Part shown: piece by piece, positions 1 through 7,296 of the stretch
Numbering within the stretch: the first letter of the stretch is position 1
Layout of the letters: the number at the start of each line of letters is the position of its first letter
Origin: 79-D21 sp964521575
GTDB taxonomy: Bacteria; Synergistota; Synergistia; Synergistales; 79-D21
Direction: 5' to 3'
NCBI GenBank assembly: GCA_964521575.1
Contig: CAZFSR010000010.1
Location: 1 to 64,000, forward strand
Length of the DNA stretch: 64,000 bases
Position numbers and translations under genes: made by a program
Notes under the pieces: generated by a model
What the model saw: only the letters and a program-made list of their open reading frames with translations
What the model was told of the DNA's origin: nothing
Databases searched by the model: none

Positions 1-80
1 CAGGACACTGCGGCACGGGACAGATCTCCCCTCTTCAAAGCTTAAATAGCGTCATGCGGTATTCTTCACGAACCGCAAGC

Positions 81-113
81 AAGGACCCAAGGGGGAATTC
101 CCCTTGGGTCCTT
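81..113 (-). terminator. Hairpin downstream of dctP
   Basis: A 14-bp perfect stem (81-94 paired with 100-113, 5-nt loop) lies 16 bases past the dctP stop on the minus strand. No clean T-run follows the stem, so it may be a terminator or only a 3'-end stabilising hairpin. Confidence 0.5.
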
Positions 114-129
114 AGAAAGCGAAAAGCCG

Positions 130-1146
130 TTATTTCGGTGCAAGTTCCTTCCTGAACTCGTCGATCAGTTCCTTGGTCATCTTCTTCTCGAGCATCGGCC
201 AGGTGCTGGCACTCGCCTTGGCGATGGGGATCAGCTCCTTCTCGGAGTATGTGAACACCTTGATTCCCTTGTCGCGCATCAGCTGCATGTACTTGTCATC
301 GGACTGTTTGGCCATAACGATGCTCTTGGCAGCGGCATGGTTGATGGCTTCCTGGAGGATCTTCTGGTCGGCGGGGGACAGCTTCGCCCAGGTCTTGCCG
401 CTGATCATGATGTTCAGGCACTCCAGGGAGTAGTTGGTGTTGTACCAGTACTTGATGACGTCGCGGAGCATGGTGTAGGCCGCGACGACGGAGAAGCCGT
501 TGACGCCCTCGGCCACGCCGGTCTGCAGGGCCTGGTAAACGTCGGCGTAGGGGATCGTGACGGTTCGGTAGCCCATGGCCTCAGCGGCGAGCTTGTACAC
601 GTCCATGTTGGGGACCCGGATCAGGACGCCCTTCTTCACGCTCGGATCCAGGGGTTTGTTGGCCGGCTTGGTGGTGGCGGTTCCGATCATGCCCTCGATG
701 AAGAATCCGCCGAGCTTCACGCCGAGGCGTGAGTTCAGCTCGTCCATCTTCTTGAAGAGCCAGCCGGTGGGAGCGAATACTTTCTTGACATCGCCGTATC
801 CCTTCACGAACCCGTTGATGTAGACAAGCTCGAGACGGGGATCGAACTGGCTCGGGACGGAGGTGCAGGACAGGTCGATGGTGCCCTTGATGAGTTCCTC
901 GTAGACCAGGGTGTAGTCGCCCAGCTGGTTGGCCGGGTACACCTTGATCTCGATGCGTCCCTTCGTCTTGTCGGCCACTTCCTTGGCGATCTCGTTCATC
1001 AGGATGGAGGCCGGGTGGTCGGCCGGGGACTGTCCGGCAAACTTCAGGGTGACCGCAGGGGCGGCTACGGCCGTACCGGCCATCAGGGCAAAGAGTGAAA
1101 CGAAAAGAACGGCACAAAGTACAAGAGACTTTTTGCTGCTTGTCAT
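130..1146 (-). CDS. dctP: TRAP transporter substrate-binding protein, DctP family
   Basis: Periplasmic solute-binding subunit of a tripartite ATP-independent transporter, which captures an organic acid or amino-acid-like ligand for a membrane DctQM pair. The 338-residue length fits the family. A signal peptide is clear (lysines at 5-6, a hydrophobic stretch, then AVAAPA near residue 28). The mature part begins with LKFAGQSPADHPA, and a typical DctP core follows (YPANQLGD, then RVPNMDVYKLAAEAMG near 177-192). ATG at 1146 follows a Shine-Dalgarno match (AGAAGGGAG). No dctQ or dctM lies inside the window; partners could lie beyond position 1 or elsewhere. The substrate cannot be told from sequence. 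The gene diverges from L-serine dehydratase. Confidence 0.9.
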   Translation of the reverse strand: MTSSKKSLVLCAVLFVSLFALMAGTAVAAPAVTLKFAGQSPADHPASILMNEIAKEVADKTKGRIEIKVYPANQLGDYTLVYEELIKGTIDLSCTSVPSQFDPRLELVYINGFVKGYGDVKKVFAPTGWLFKKMDELNSRLGVKLGGFFIEGMIGTATTKPANKPLDPSVKKGVLIRVPNMDVYKLAAEAMGYRTVTIPYADVYQALQTGVAEGVNGFSVVAAYTMLRDVIKYWYNTNYSLECLNIMISGKTWAKLSPADQKILQEAINHAAAKSIVMAKQSDDKYMQLMRDKGIKVFTYSEKELIPIAKASASTWPMLEKKMTKELIDEFRKELAPK

Positions 1147-1307
1147 ATAATTGTGCTCCCTTCTCCGGGAAATTTTTGTTGCCTGCTAGCTTGGTGGCAC
1201 TAAATCAACTGGGAGTAATATCCTGACCGGTCCACCCCCCTTGCCTGTTCCAGCTTTCCTGGAATAACCCAATCCAGAAAGAGACTGTCCGAACACAAGG
1301 CTGCGTT

Positions 1308-1335
1308 AAAGATATCTAATACATCACATATCTTT
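1308..1335. promoter_or_regulatory. Inverted repeat, candidate operator
   Basis: Eight-base arms, AAAGATAT (1308-1315) and ATATCTTT (1328-1335), are separated by 12 bases in the divergent dctP/sdaA region. A GntR-family regulator gene lies just past sdaA and is a possible binder. That link is inference only. Confidence 0.35.
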
Positions 1336-1443
1336 GCCTACCATGCCTGTTATCCTAGGCGAAAGTACCGAGTCCTGTCAACCAAACTTCTCCCTTTCCG
1401 AGCTTTTGGAGGACCTGCCTGATACAGCAGATTTTTTGTGCGC

Positions 1444-1471
1444 TTGCCGTTAAAGGAGATGCCGCTAAAAT
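1444..1471 (+). promoter_or_regulatory. Candidate promoter for sdaA
   Basis: TTGCCG (1444-1449) and TAAAAT (1466-1471) are spaced by 16 bp. The start site would fall about 36 nt before the chosen ATG at 1514. Sigma-70-like by eye. Confidence 0.45.
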
Positions 1472-1513
1472 GGAAGAGAAGAAAACCCAGAATAACCTTT
1501 GAGGGGGATTCGA

Positions 1514-3061
1514 ATGAAGCGAGTTAGCATTCTTAATCACGTCATTGGGCCTATCATGAGGGGCCCTTCCAGCTCCCACACCGCGGGGCCATGGCGTATC
1601 GGGCGGGTGGCTCGGAGCCTGCTCGGGGCGAAACCGAAGGAAGCTCGGTTCTCTATCCATCCCACGAGTTCTCTATCCGTTTGCTACCACGACCAGGGAA
1701 GCGATCTTGCCCTGCTATCAGGACTCCTCGACATTCCCCTGACCGACGACCGATTTCCACAGATGCTCAAGCTCGCTCCCACCATGGGACTTGAGGCCTC
1801 TTTCGATCTGGTTCCCTTCCCCGAAGCGGACCACCCTAACAGTGTCCTCATTCGCCTTAGGGGAGAAAAAGGGGAAGAATTGACGCTGCATGCCCGCTCT
1901 GTGGGGGGTGGGTCAATTGAAATCGCCTCGGTCGACGGGCAACCGGTCATGATCAAGGGAGACCGGTACGAGCTTTTCGTGGAAATCAAATTGGACGCTC
2001 CCGTTGAACCCCTTCTCGCACTGCTCCGAGACTGGGATCCAAAAGTTCGCCAAATGCCCGGAGGAACCTGCCGCTTTTTTCACGCCTCCTCTTGCCACGA
2101 ACCAGATAGTCACCTGCTCGAAACCCTCAGGAGTTTCCCCGGCGTGGCGCGCGTCAGGTTGTCTAAACCCGTCATGGCTCCTTTGAAGGGGAACGAGCTC
2201 TTTGATGACACCTCAGCCCTTCTAGAGTTGGCTGCCAAAAACGGTTGGTCGCTTGGACAAGCCGCTCTGGCTTATGAAGAAGCCTTGCTGGGAGTACCGT
2301 GCCACACTCTAAATAATGAAATGGAACTTCGCCTCGACGTCATGCTCAAGGCCGTCGAAAACGGGCTTTCGCTCCGCGGCGGAATGAAACTTCTGCAGCC
2401 GATGGCCAGCTCAATGCTGGAGGCCGAATCTGCAGGAAAAGTCTTATTGGGCGGACCGCACTTCCGGGCTGCCTCAAGGGCGATGGCTGCCATGCACGTC
2501 AATGGGTCAGGAGGGGTTGTCTGCGCCGCACCCACCGGCGGGTCGGCAGGAGTTATCCCCGGTGTGCTGTCCACCCTGATCCAGGATCTCGGTGTTTCCC
2601 GGGAGCGGGCAATCGGGGCGCTTTGGGCTGCAGGAGCGGTCGGACTGGCCTTGGACAGGAGAAGCACCTTCGCTGCAGAGGTTTGTGGTTGCCAGGTCGA
2701 AATCGGGGCGGCCGGAGCCATGGGGGCTGCAGCCGTCGTTGAAGCGGCCGGAGGATCGGCACGCCAAGCTTGCGATGCGGCCGCAACGGTTTTCCAAAAC
2801 ACCATGGGTTCAGTTTGCGACCTCGTCCAGGGAATCGTAGAAGTTCCCTGCCACAGCAGGAACGCCTCGCTGGCATCCATGGCTTTTCTCTGCGCCGATA
2901 TGGTCTTGGGTGGATACGCAAACCCCGTTCCGCTCGACGAAACGATCGACGCAGTGGACAGCGTCGGCCGAATGCTGCCGGAGGAACTGCGCTGCACCGC
3001 AAGAGGAGGCTTGGCCCTCTGCCCTTCCGCGAGGGCCATGGCACGCCTGGATCGGCCATAA
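1514..3061 (+). CDS. sdaA: L-serine dehydratase, iron-sulfur dependent, single chain
   Basis: Deaminates L-serine to pyruvate and ammonia with a [4Fe-4S] cluster, in the cytoplasm; a key step in serine fermentation. Both domains are fused in one 515-residue chain. The N-terminal beta domain has GPSSSHTAGP and an RSVGGGSIEI stretch. The C-terminal alpha domain has APTGGSAGVIPG, a CGCQVEIGAAGAMGAA stretch and MGSVCDLVQGIVEVPCHSRN, which carry the expected cluster cysteines. ATG at 1514 is preferred because GAGGGGG (1501-1507) sits before it; a TTG at 1499 is in frame but would overlap that ribosome-binding site. A strong terminator follows, so it is probably monocistronic. The GntR-family gene beyond the terminator may regulate it. 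Confidence 0.93.
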   Translation: MKRVSILNHVIGPIMRGPSSSHTAGPWRIGRVARSLLGAKPKEARFSIHPTSSLSVCYHDQGSDLALLSGLLDIPLTDDRFPQMLKLAPTMGLEASFDLVPFPEADHPNSVLIRLRGEKGEELTLHARSVGGGSIEIASVDGQPVMIKGDRYELFVEIKLDAPVEPLLALLRDWDPKVRQMPGGTCRFFHASSCHEPDSHLLETLRSFPGVARVRLSKPVMAPLKGNELFDDTSALLELAAKNGWSLGQAALAYEEALLGVPCHTLNNEMELRLDVMLKAVENGLSLRGGMKLLQPMASSMLEAESAGKVLLGGPHFRAASRAMAAMHVNGSGGVVCAAPTGGSAGVIPGVLSTLIQDLGVSRERAIGALWAAGAVGLALDRRSTFAAEVCGCQVEIGAAGAMGAAAVVEAAGGSARQACDAAATVFQNTMGSVCDLVQGIVEVPCHSRNASLASMAFLCADMVLGGYANPVPLDETIDAVDSVGRMLPEELRCTARGGLALCPSARAMARLDRP

Positions 3062-3085
3062 CGTTTTCAGCCTTGCAGAAACGGG

Positions 3086-3131
3086 AAATGGGGAGGGCAC
3101 CGGGAAATTCCCGGTGCCCTCCCCATTTTTC
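3086..3131 (+). terminator. Terminator of sdaA
   Basis: A 19-bp near-perfect GC-rich stem starting at 3086, short AT loop, then CATTTTTC. Strong Rho-independent form on the plus strand. It may also serve the convergent gntR gene. Confidence 0.85.
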
Positions 3132-3185
3132 TGCAAACCGGTACCTGCAGGTTCCACTGGAGTCGAGTAGCTGAGCTGCCCTACC

Positions 3186-3875
3186 CTATCTCCCGACCGG
3201 CTGGATCGCCAAGCCGAAGTAGTATTTCCGGATGAACCGCTCCTGGACGGAAAAGGACCAATGCACATCCCGGATATAATCCGCCGCTCCGTTGAAGTCC
3301 CCTCTCCGCAAATTGTCGACCAGCTGGTCGTGCTCTCCCGTGGATACGATTTCCCATTCCTTCAGGAAACCCTTGGTCCTCGGAAACTCGTAAAGCCTTT
3401 CTTTGAGGATCCTGACCGTCCTCAGCAAGTCGGAGTTCTCGGAAAGGTCCAGGTAGGCGTTGTGGAAATCAAGGTTCTTCGCGTAAAAAAGGTTAAAATC
3501 ATTCCTCTCCAAGGCGGCCTTCATATCTTCATTTAGACTCTCCATGCGGTCGATATCGGTGCTATGAAATTTGACCGCCACTTCAACAAGGACTGCGCCT
3601 TCAAGGCCTCCGAGAATCTGGTAAATGTTCCTGATTTTCTCAAGGGTCAGCACGTTGACCTTGACTCCGCGCCGCGGGTAAATGGTGACAAAGCCCTCGG
3701 CTTCGAGCTGGAAAAGTGCGTCCCGCAGGGGGGTTTTGCTGATTCCCATTTCTGCGCTGATCGCGTTTAGGTTGAGAAATGCCCCGTGCTCTAGCTTCCC
3801 CTCGTTCAACTGGATCTTTAGGTATTCATAAACTTGTTCTCTAAGTGATTTTAAATTGAAGAAACCGTCCTCCAC
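3186..3875 (-). CDS. GntR-family transcriptional regulator, FCD subfamily
   Basis: DNA-binding repressor or activator with an N-terminal winged helix (SLREQVYEYLK, then ISKTPLRDALFQLEAEGFV, followed by a wing PRRGVKVN) and an all-helical FCD ligand-binding domain with conserved acidic and histidine residues (FHNAYLDLSENSDLL; HDQLVDNLRRGD). Such proteins usually sense small organic acids or metals. A TTG start at 3914 would overlap the mutS2 stop. GTG at 3875 is preferred because AAAGGGGGAG lies 6-7 nt before it, leaving a 19-bp gap after mutS2. At 229 residues the length is normal. It is convergent with sdaA. A role in serine or TRAP substrate control is inference from position. Confidence 0.85.
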   Translation of the reverse strand: MEDGFFNLKSLREQVYEYLKIQLNEGKLEHGAFLNLNAISAEMGISKTPLRDALFQLEAEGFVTIYPRRGVKVNVLTLEKIRNIYQILGGLEGAVLVEVAVKFHSTDIDRMESLNEDMKAALERNDFNLFYAKNLDFHNAYLDLSENSDLLRTVRILKERLYEFPRTKGFLKEWEIVSTGEHDQLVDNLRRGDFNGAADYIRDVHWSFSVQERFIRKYYFGLAIQPVGR

Positions 3876-3894
3876 GGGTTGCTCTCCCCCTTTT

Positions 3895-6252
3895 CTATCT
3901 TGCGAATGTGACAATCGTCACACCATAGCCGCCTTCTCCGTGATCTCCCAGGCGGTACTCCCTGACATAAGGGAGGGATTTCAGCAATTCCTGGACCACC
4001 CTGCGGAGCGTCCCGGTTCCTCTTCCATGAATGACGCTCACCTGGTCGTAACCGGCCCTGTAGGCCTGGTCAAGGTATCTTTCCACGTCCGGTAAGGCTT
4101 CGTCTACGGTCATTCCCCTGACCATGATCGAGCTAGGAACACCCGTCGGCCGGGTGGCTTTCACGGAGAAGGCAGGTTGTGCGACAGGAATCGCTTCTCC
4201 GGTTTTCCTCAATCGGCTCAAGGGGACGTCCATCCTGAAGGACCCCGCAACGATAGTCGCTTTTTCCCCGGAAACCCCCTCGACAATCCCTTTGACTGCA
4301 GAACCGACCATCTGAACGGCATCTCCGGGTTTCAGGGAGATTCCCTCCGCCTTGACGGAATGTCTCTCGATCCGTTTTTCCTCTCTCCGTTCCGCTTCAC
4401 GGCGGATTTGCTCAAGTTTCGGGCGCTCAGCGCTGATTTTCCTGTGGGCTGCGGAAACCGTCCCAGACTTCTCGAGGTTCTTCAGGAGTTCACGGGCAGC
4501 CTGCTGAGCTTCCCTTACGATCTTTTCCGCCTTTCTGTCTGCCTCAGTCAAGATAACTTCCCTTTGAGTCTCCAGGCGGGCTTGCCGGTTTTCCAGGGAA
4601 AGGCGTGTTTCTGCCAGCAATGCCCTTTCTTCCGTCAGTTCACGGGCAGCCTTTTCCAGAGAAGAGCGTTTTTCCTGAAGCCGGCCGATCAAATCCTCGA
4701 TCGAGACATCCTCTCCCCTTAGGCTTGCCTTGGCACGGGCGATGACGGGCCCTGGCATTCCAAGTCTCTCGGCGATAAGAAGCGCATTGCTTTTTCCAGG
4801 CACACCCATCAGGAGAGAAAAGGTCGGCTTGAGGGAGACCGCATCGAACTCCATACTGGCCGTTTCAACTCCCGGAGAGGTGAGGGCAAAACTCTTGATG
4901 GGGTTATGGTGGGTCGTTGCCATAACAAGTGAATTTCGTTCCCTGAAGGCTTCCAGCAGTGCAATTCCCAATGCTGCCCCTTCCTGAGGATCCGTCCCTG
5001 CCCCCAGCTCGTCGAGGAGGACCAAAGATCCCGGCCCCGCTTCCTTAAGGATCGAGACGATGTTGTTCACATGCGCGCTAAATGTCGAAAGATTTTGTTC
5101 TATGCTCTGTTCGTCTCCTACATCCACATAGACGGAATCAATCTCGCCAACCATCGACCCCTCTCCAGCAGGGACGGGAAGACCCAACCAAGCCAGAATG
5201 ACCGCGACCCCGGCTGTTTTCAGGGCCACTGTCTTGCCCCCCGTGTTTGGGCCCGTGATGACCAGAATCTTGAACTCGGCACCGCAAGCGATCTCGATCG
5301 GAACAGCCTTCTCTCCGAGAAGCGGGTGGACGAGGCGGCAAAAGCGGAAGCCAGGGGTAGCGGAAAGTTCGGGCAAGTGCCATCTCATTCTTTCCACCAT
5401 TTCAGATTCGGCACAAAGGAGATCGAGAATTCCGAGCGAAAATTCCGCTTCTGCGATAGCCGTTTCTCTCTCGAGGATCCGGAGGGTTATCTTTCGAAGA
5501 ATCCGCAGTTCTTCCTGCCTCTCCTCTTCCTGGGCGACCGCGAGCTTGTTGTTGAGAGCTGCAAGCCTGTAAGGTTCAATGTAAAAAGAGTTCCCGGAAC
5601 TGCTTCGGTCCGTTACGATTCCGGGGTAGGCAGAAACATGCTCGGATCGAACGAGCACCACAAAGCGCCCGTTCCTTAGGCTCAGGACACGGTCCTGCAG
5701 CATTGAGGAGGTCGCCGGATCATTGAGGAGGGCCTGTCCGGTCCTCCTGGTGGTTCCCCGCAAGGATTCCAGTCGGGCCCGCAACTCCCTCAACGCTGGA
5801 GAGGCGTGGTCATAAAGCCGGCCATCCTCGTCCAGCACCCCGAGTACATCCAGTTCCCCGGATAAATCTCTTATTCTCCTTGCGATCTGCCCCAGTTCAG
5901 GGAAACGTTCCCGAACACGGGTTATCTCTTCCTTGACTTTCACGGCGAGGGCCAGAAGGGTACGGATTTGAACCAATTCCTCTCCCCTCAAAAGGGCGCT
6001 CGCCTTCGCTTCCTCGATCAGGGCTGCGATCGGAACCGCTTGAGAGTCCCAAGGGAATTCTCCCTCGATCTCCCGATATCGAAGCACGTCACGAAGCAGC
6101 CCCTGGCGAGAAGCCAATTGGCTGGTGTCTTGTGCCGGAAGGAGTTTTGAAAGCACCTCCGTCCCGAGTTCACTCCTGCAGCGCTTCCCGATGATGCCAA
6201 GGACCTTTTTTATTTCAAGAGCTTCTGCAGTTACACGGTGAATCGGTTTCAT
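3895..6252 (-). CDS. mutS2: Endonuclease/ribosome-rescue ATPase MutS2
   Basis: MutS-like ATPase with a C-terminal Smr domain. Family members suppress homologous recombination, and in Bacillus MutS2 (RqcU) also splits collided ribosomes. The 785 residues match the usual length. Walker A TGPNTGGKT lies near 333-341 and Walker B LVLLDELGAGTDP further on. A charged coiled coil (EKRSSLEKAARELTEERA region) follows, then KOW-like and Smr segments with HGRGTGTLR. The usual LDLR/LDLH start of the Smr domain reads IMVRGM here. The ATG at 6252 overlaps the cvpA stop (ATGA), so translation is probably coupled. Part of the pheST-zapA-cvpA-mutS2 string seen in many bacteria. Confidence 0.94.
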   Translation of the reverse strand: MKPIHRVTAEALEIKKVLGIIGKRCRSELGTEVLSKLLPAQDTSQLASRQGLLRDVLRYREIEGEFPWDSQAVPIAALIEEAKASALLRGEELVQIRTLLALAVKVKEEITRVRERFPELGQIARRIRDLSGELDVLGVLDEDGRLYDHASPALRELRARLESLRGTTRRTGQALLNDPATSSMLQDRVLSLRNGRFVVLVRSEHVSAYPGIVTDRSSSGNSFYIEPYRLAALNNKLAVAQEEERQEELRILRKITLRILERETAIAEAEFSLGILDLLCAESEMVERMRWHLPELSATPGFRFCRLVHPLLGEKAVPIEIACGAEFKILVITGPNTGGKTVALKTAGVAVILAWLGLPVPAGEGSMVGEIDSVYVDVGDEQSIEQNLSTFSAHVNNIVSILKEAGPGSLVLLDELGAGTDPQEGAALGIALLEAFRERNSLVMATTHHNPIKSFALTSPGVETASMEFDAVSLKPTFSLLMGVPGKSNALLIAERLGMPGPVIARAKASLRGEDVSIEDLIGRLQEKRSSLEKAARELTEERALLAETRLSLENRQARLETQREVILTEADRKAEKIVREAQQAARELLKNLEKSGTVSAAHRKISAERPKLEQIRREAERREEKRIERHSVKAEGISLKPGDAVQMVGSAVKGIVEGVSGEKATIVAGSFRMDVPLSRLRKTGEAIPVAQPAFSVKATRPTGVPSSIMVRGMTVDEALPDVERYLDQAYRAGYDQVSVIHGRGTGTLRRVVQELLKSLPYVREYRLGDHGEGGYGVTIVTFAR

Positions 6253-6791
6253 GGCTTTTCTTCACCTGATGAGGATTGGGACACTCCTAGATCGAGGAGT
6301 TTCCATTCCGAAAGTTTTTTTGACATTTCCGGCCAATGGTTACCGGCCGATTCCAGAAAGCGGCTGGCTCTTACCCAGGCGGGAGGATTCGCTCCGAAAA
6401 CAACGTGGGTCGCACCGTAGAAAAAAAGGATCAGCAAGACGGCCTTCATCCCGCCTGCTGCGGCTCCCATGACCCTGTCCAGGCCTCCCAGGTTGACCGC
6501 CTTTATCCCTTTCCGGGCAACACGGCATACAAGAGAAGCCGCAAAATTGCAGAGGATGAAGAGCAAAAAGCCGCAGACAAGAGAAAGCAACCCTTCGCCC
6601 ACTCCAGGGGCCCACGGTTGCGCCAGGATCCACGCCGCCACAACGGGTGCTCCCTTGAAAGCAAGGAAAAAGCCGACGATCATTCCGGATAACGAAAAAA
6701 TTTCTCCGGAAAACCCGACCCAAAACCCTCTCGCAATCCAATAGAAGGCCAAAACCCCCAGAGCTACGTCAACCCCCGAATAGTGTCCCAT
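6249..6791 (-). CDS. cvpA: CvpA family membrane protein
   Basis: Integral membrane protein of the CvpA/colicin V production family, with about four hydrophobic helices in 180 residues (VDVALGVLAFYWIARGFWVG, IFSLSGMIVGFFLAF, LLSLVCGFLLFILCNFAAS, AVLLILFFYGATHVVFG). LGGLDRVMGAAAGGMKA is the typical conserved segment. The biochemical role of the family is poorly defined. ATG at 6791 is preferred over an upstream frame start at 6830 because GAAGGGA sits about 8 nt before it. It still overlaps the zapA end by 23 bp and overlaps mutS2 by 4 bp. Confidence 0.85.
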   Translation of the reverse strand: MGHYSGVDVALGVLAFYWIARGFWVGFSGEIFSLSGMIVGFFLAFKGAPVVAAWILAQPWAPGVGEGLLSLVCGFLLFILCNFAASLVCRVARKGIKAVNLGGLDRVMGAAAGGMKAVLLILFFYGATHVVFGANPPAWVRASRFLESAGNHWPEMSKKLSEWKLLDLGVSQSSSGEEKP

Positions 6792-7032
6792 CTTTATTCC
6801 CTTCGGACCCGCCCAGACGTTCGAGTCCAAGCATGGCTTCCTCCACTGCGTAGGCCAGATATAGTGCCGTCAGGACAAGTCTCTCTTCCTGGCTTCTCCC
6901 GGGCTCTTCTTCAGGAACAAACGAATCGATAAACGATTCCAGCCTCCGGACCTGGGACTCGCTCAGCATCGTGCTTATGGAGTAGGTCCGTTTCCCGATG
7001 CGAACTTTCAGTAGACCTGGGGCGCCACTCAT
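6769..7032 (-). CDS. zapA: Cell division protein ZapA
   Basis: Small FtsZ-ring associated protein that bundles FtsZ filaments. At 87 residues it has the ZapA layout: an N-terminal strand segment (LKVRIGKRTYSIST) followed by helices (QVRRLESFIDSFVPEEE) and a helical tail (VLTALYLAYAVEEAMLGLERL). It lies between the short coiled-coil gene and cvpA in the pheT-zapA-cvpA-mutS2 order, which supports the call. Overlaps cvpA by 23 bp. Confidence 0.8.
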   Translation of the reverse strand: MSGAPGLLKVRIGKRTYSISTMLSESQVRRLESFIDSFVPEEEPGRSQEERLVLTALYLAYAVEEAMLGLERLGGSEGNKDGTLFGG

Positions 7033-7053
7033 CGGATTTGGAGTATATGCGGC

Positions 7054-7266
7054 TTATCCGGCCGGATCCTGTCCCTCGTTCTCAAGCAGGATCCTAAGGC
7101 GTGAAAGGAGAGCACCCAGTTTCTGTTCCATAAGGGTTTTTTCTTCCGCTCGCGCCTCACGCTCGGCCTCGAGTCCCGCACGCAGGCATTGGTTTTCCTC
7201 GGCAAGTCGGCGCATCCGTTCCTCGACAGACTGGACAAGAGCGTCAATCTGTTCCAGGATCTCCAC
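7054..7266 (-). CDS. Short coiled-coil protein, ZapB-like
   Basis: 70-residue protein that is nearly all heptad-like helix (EILEQIDALVQSVEERMRRL, then a long EEN...EAEREARAEE stretch). It resembles ZapB or septum-associated short coiled coils in length and composition. It sits between pheT and zapA, so a division-site role with ZapA is plausible, but coiled coils look alike and the family name is not secure. Confidence 0.6.
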   Translation of the reverse strand: MEILEQIDALVQSVEERMRRLAEENQCLRAGLEAEREARAEEKTLMEQKLGALLSRLRILLENEGQDPAG

Positions 7267-7296
7267 GCTGTCTCCCTCCTCTTTCCGAAAGCCTCC

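Larger units (their letters stand above)
1147..1513. other. Divergent intergenic region dctP / sdaA
   Basis: This 367-bp gap between two divergent genes holds no convincing coding frame. It contains an inverted repeat at 1308-1335 and a candidate promoter for the plus-strand gene at 1444-1471. I could not fix a promoter for dctP. Confidence 0.6.

Noticed and set aside
581..1117. Open frame overlapping dctP in another frame, plus several open frames opposite it
   Set aside because: They share the span of a well-supported gene, have Arg/Pro/His-rich shadow composition and lack ribosome-binding sites.
2272..3039. 255-codon open frame antisense to sdaA
   Set aside because: Low-complexity shadow of a GC-rich gene; no family features and no start signal.
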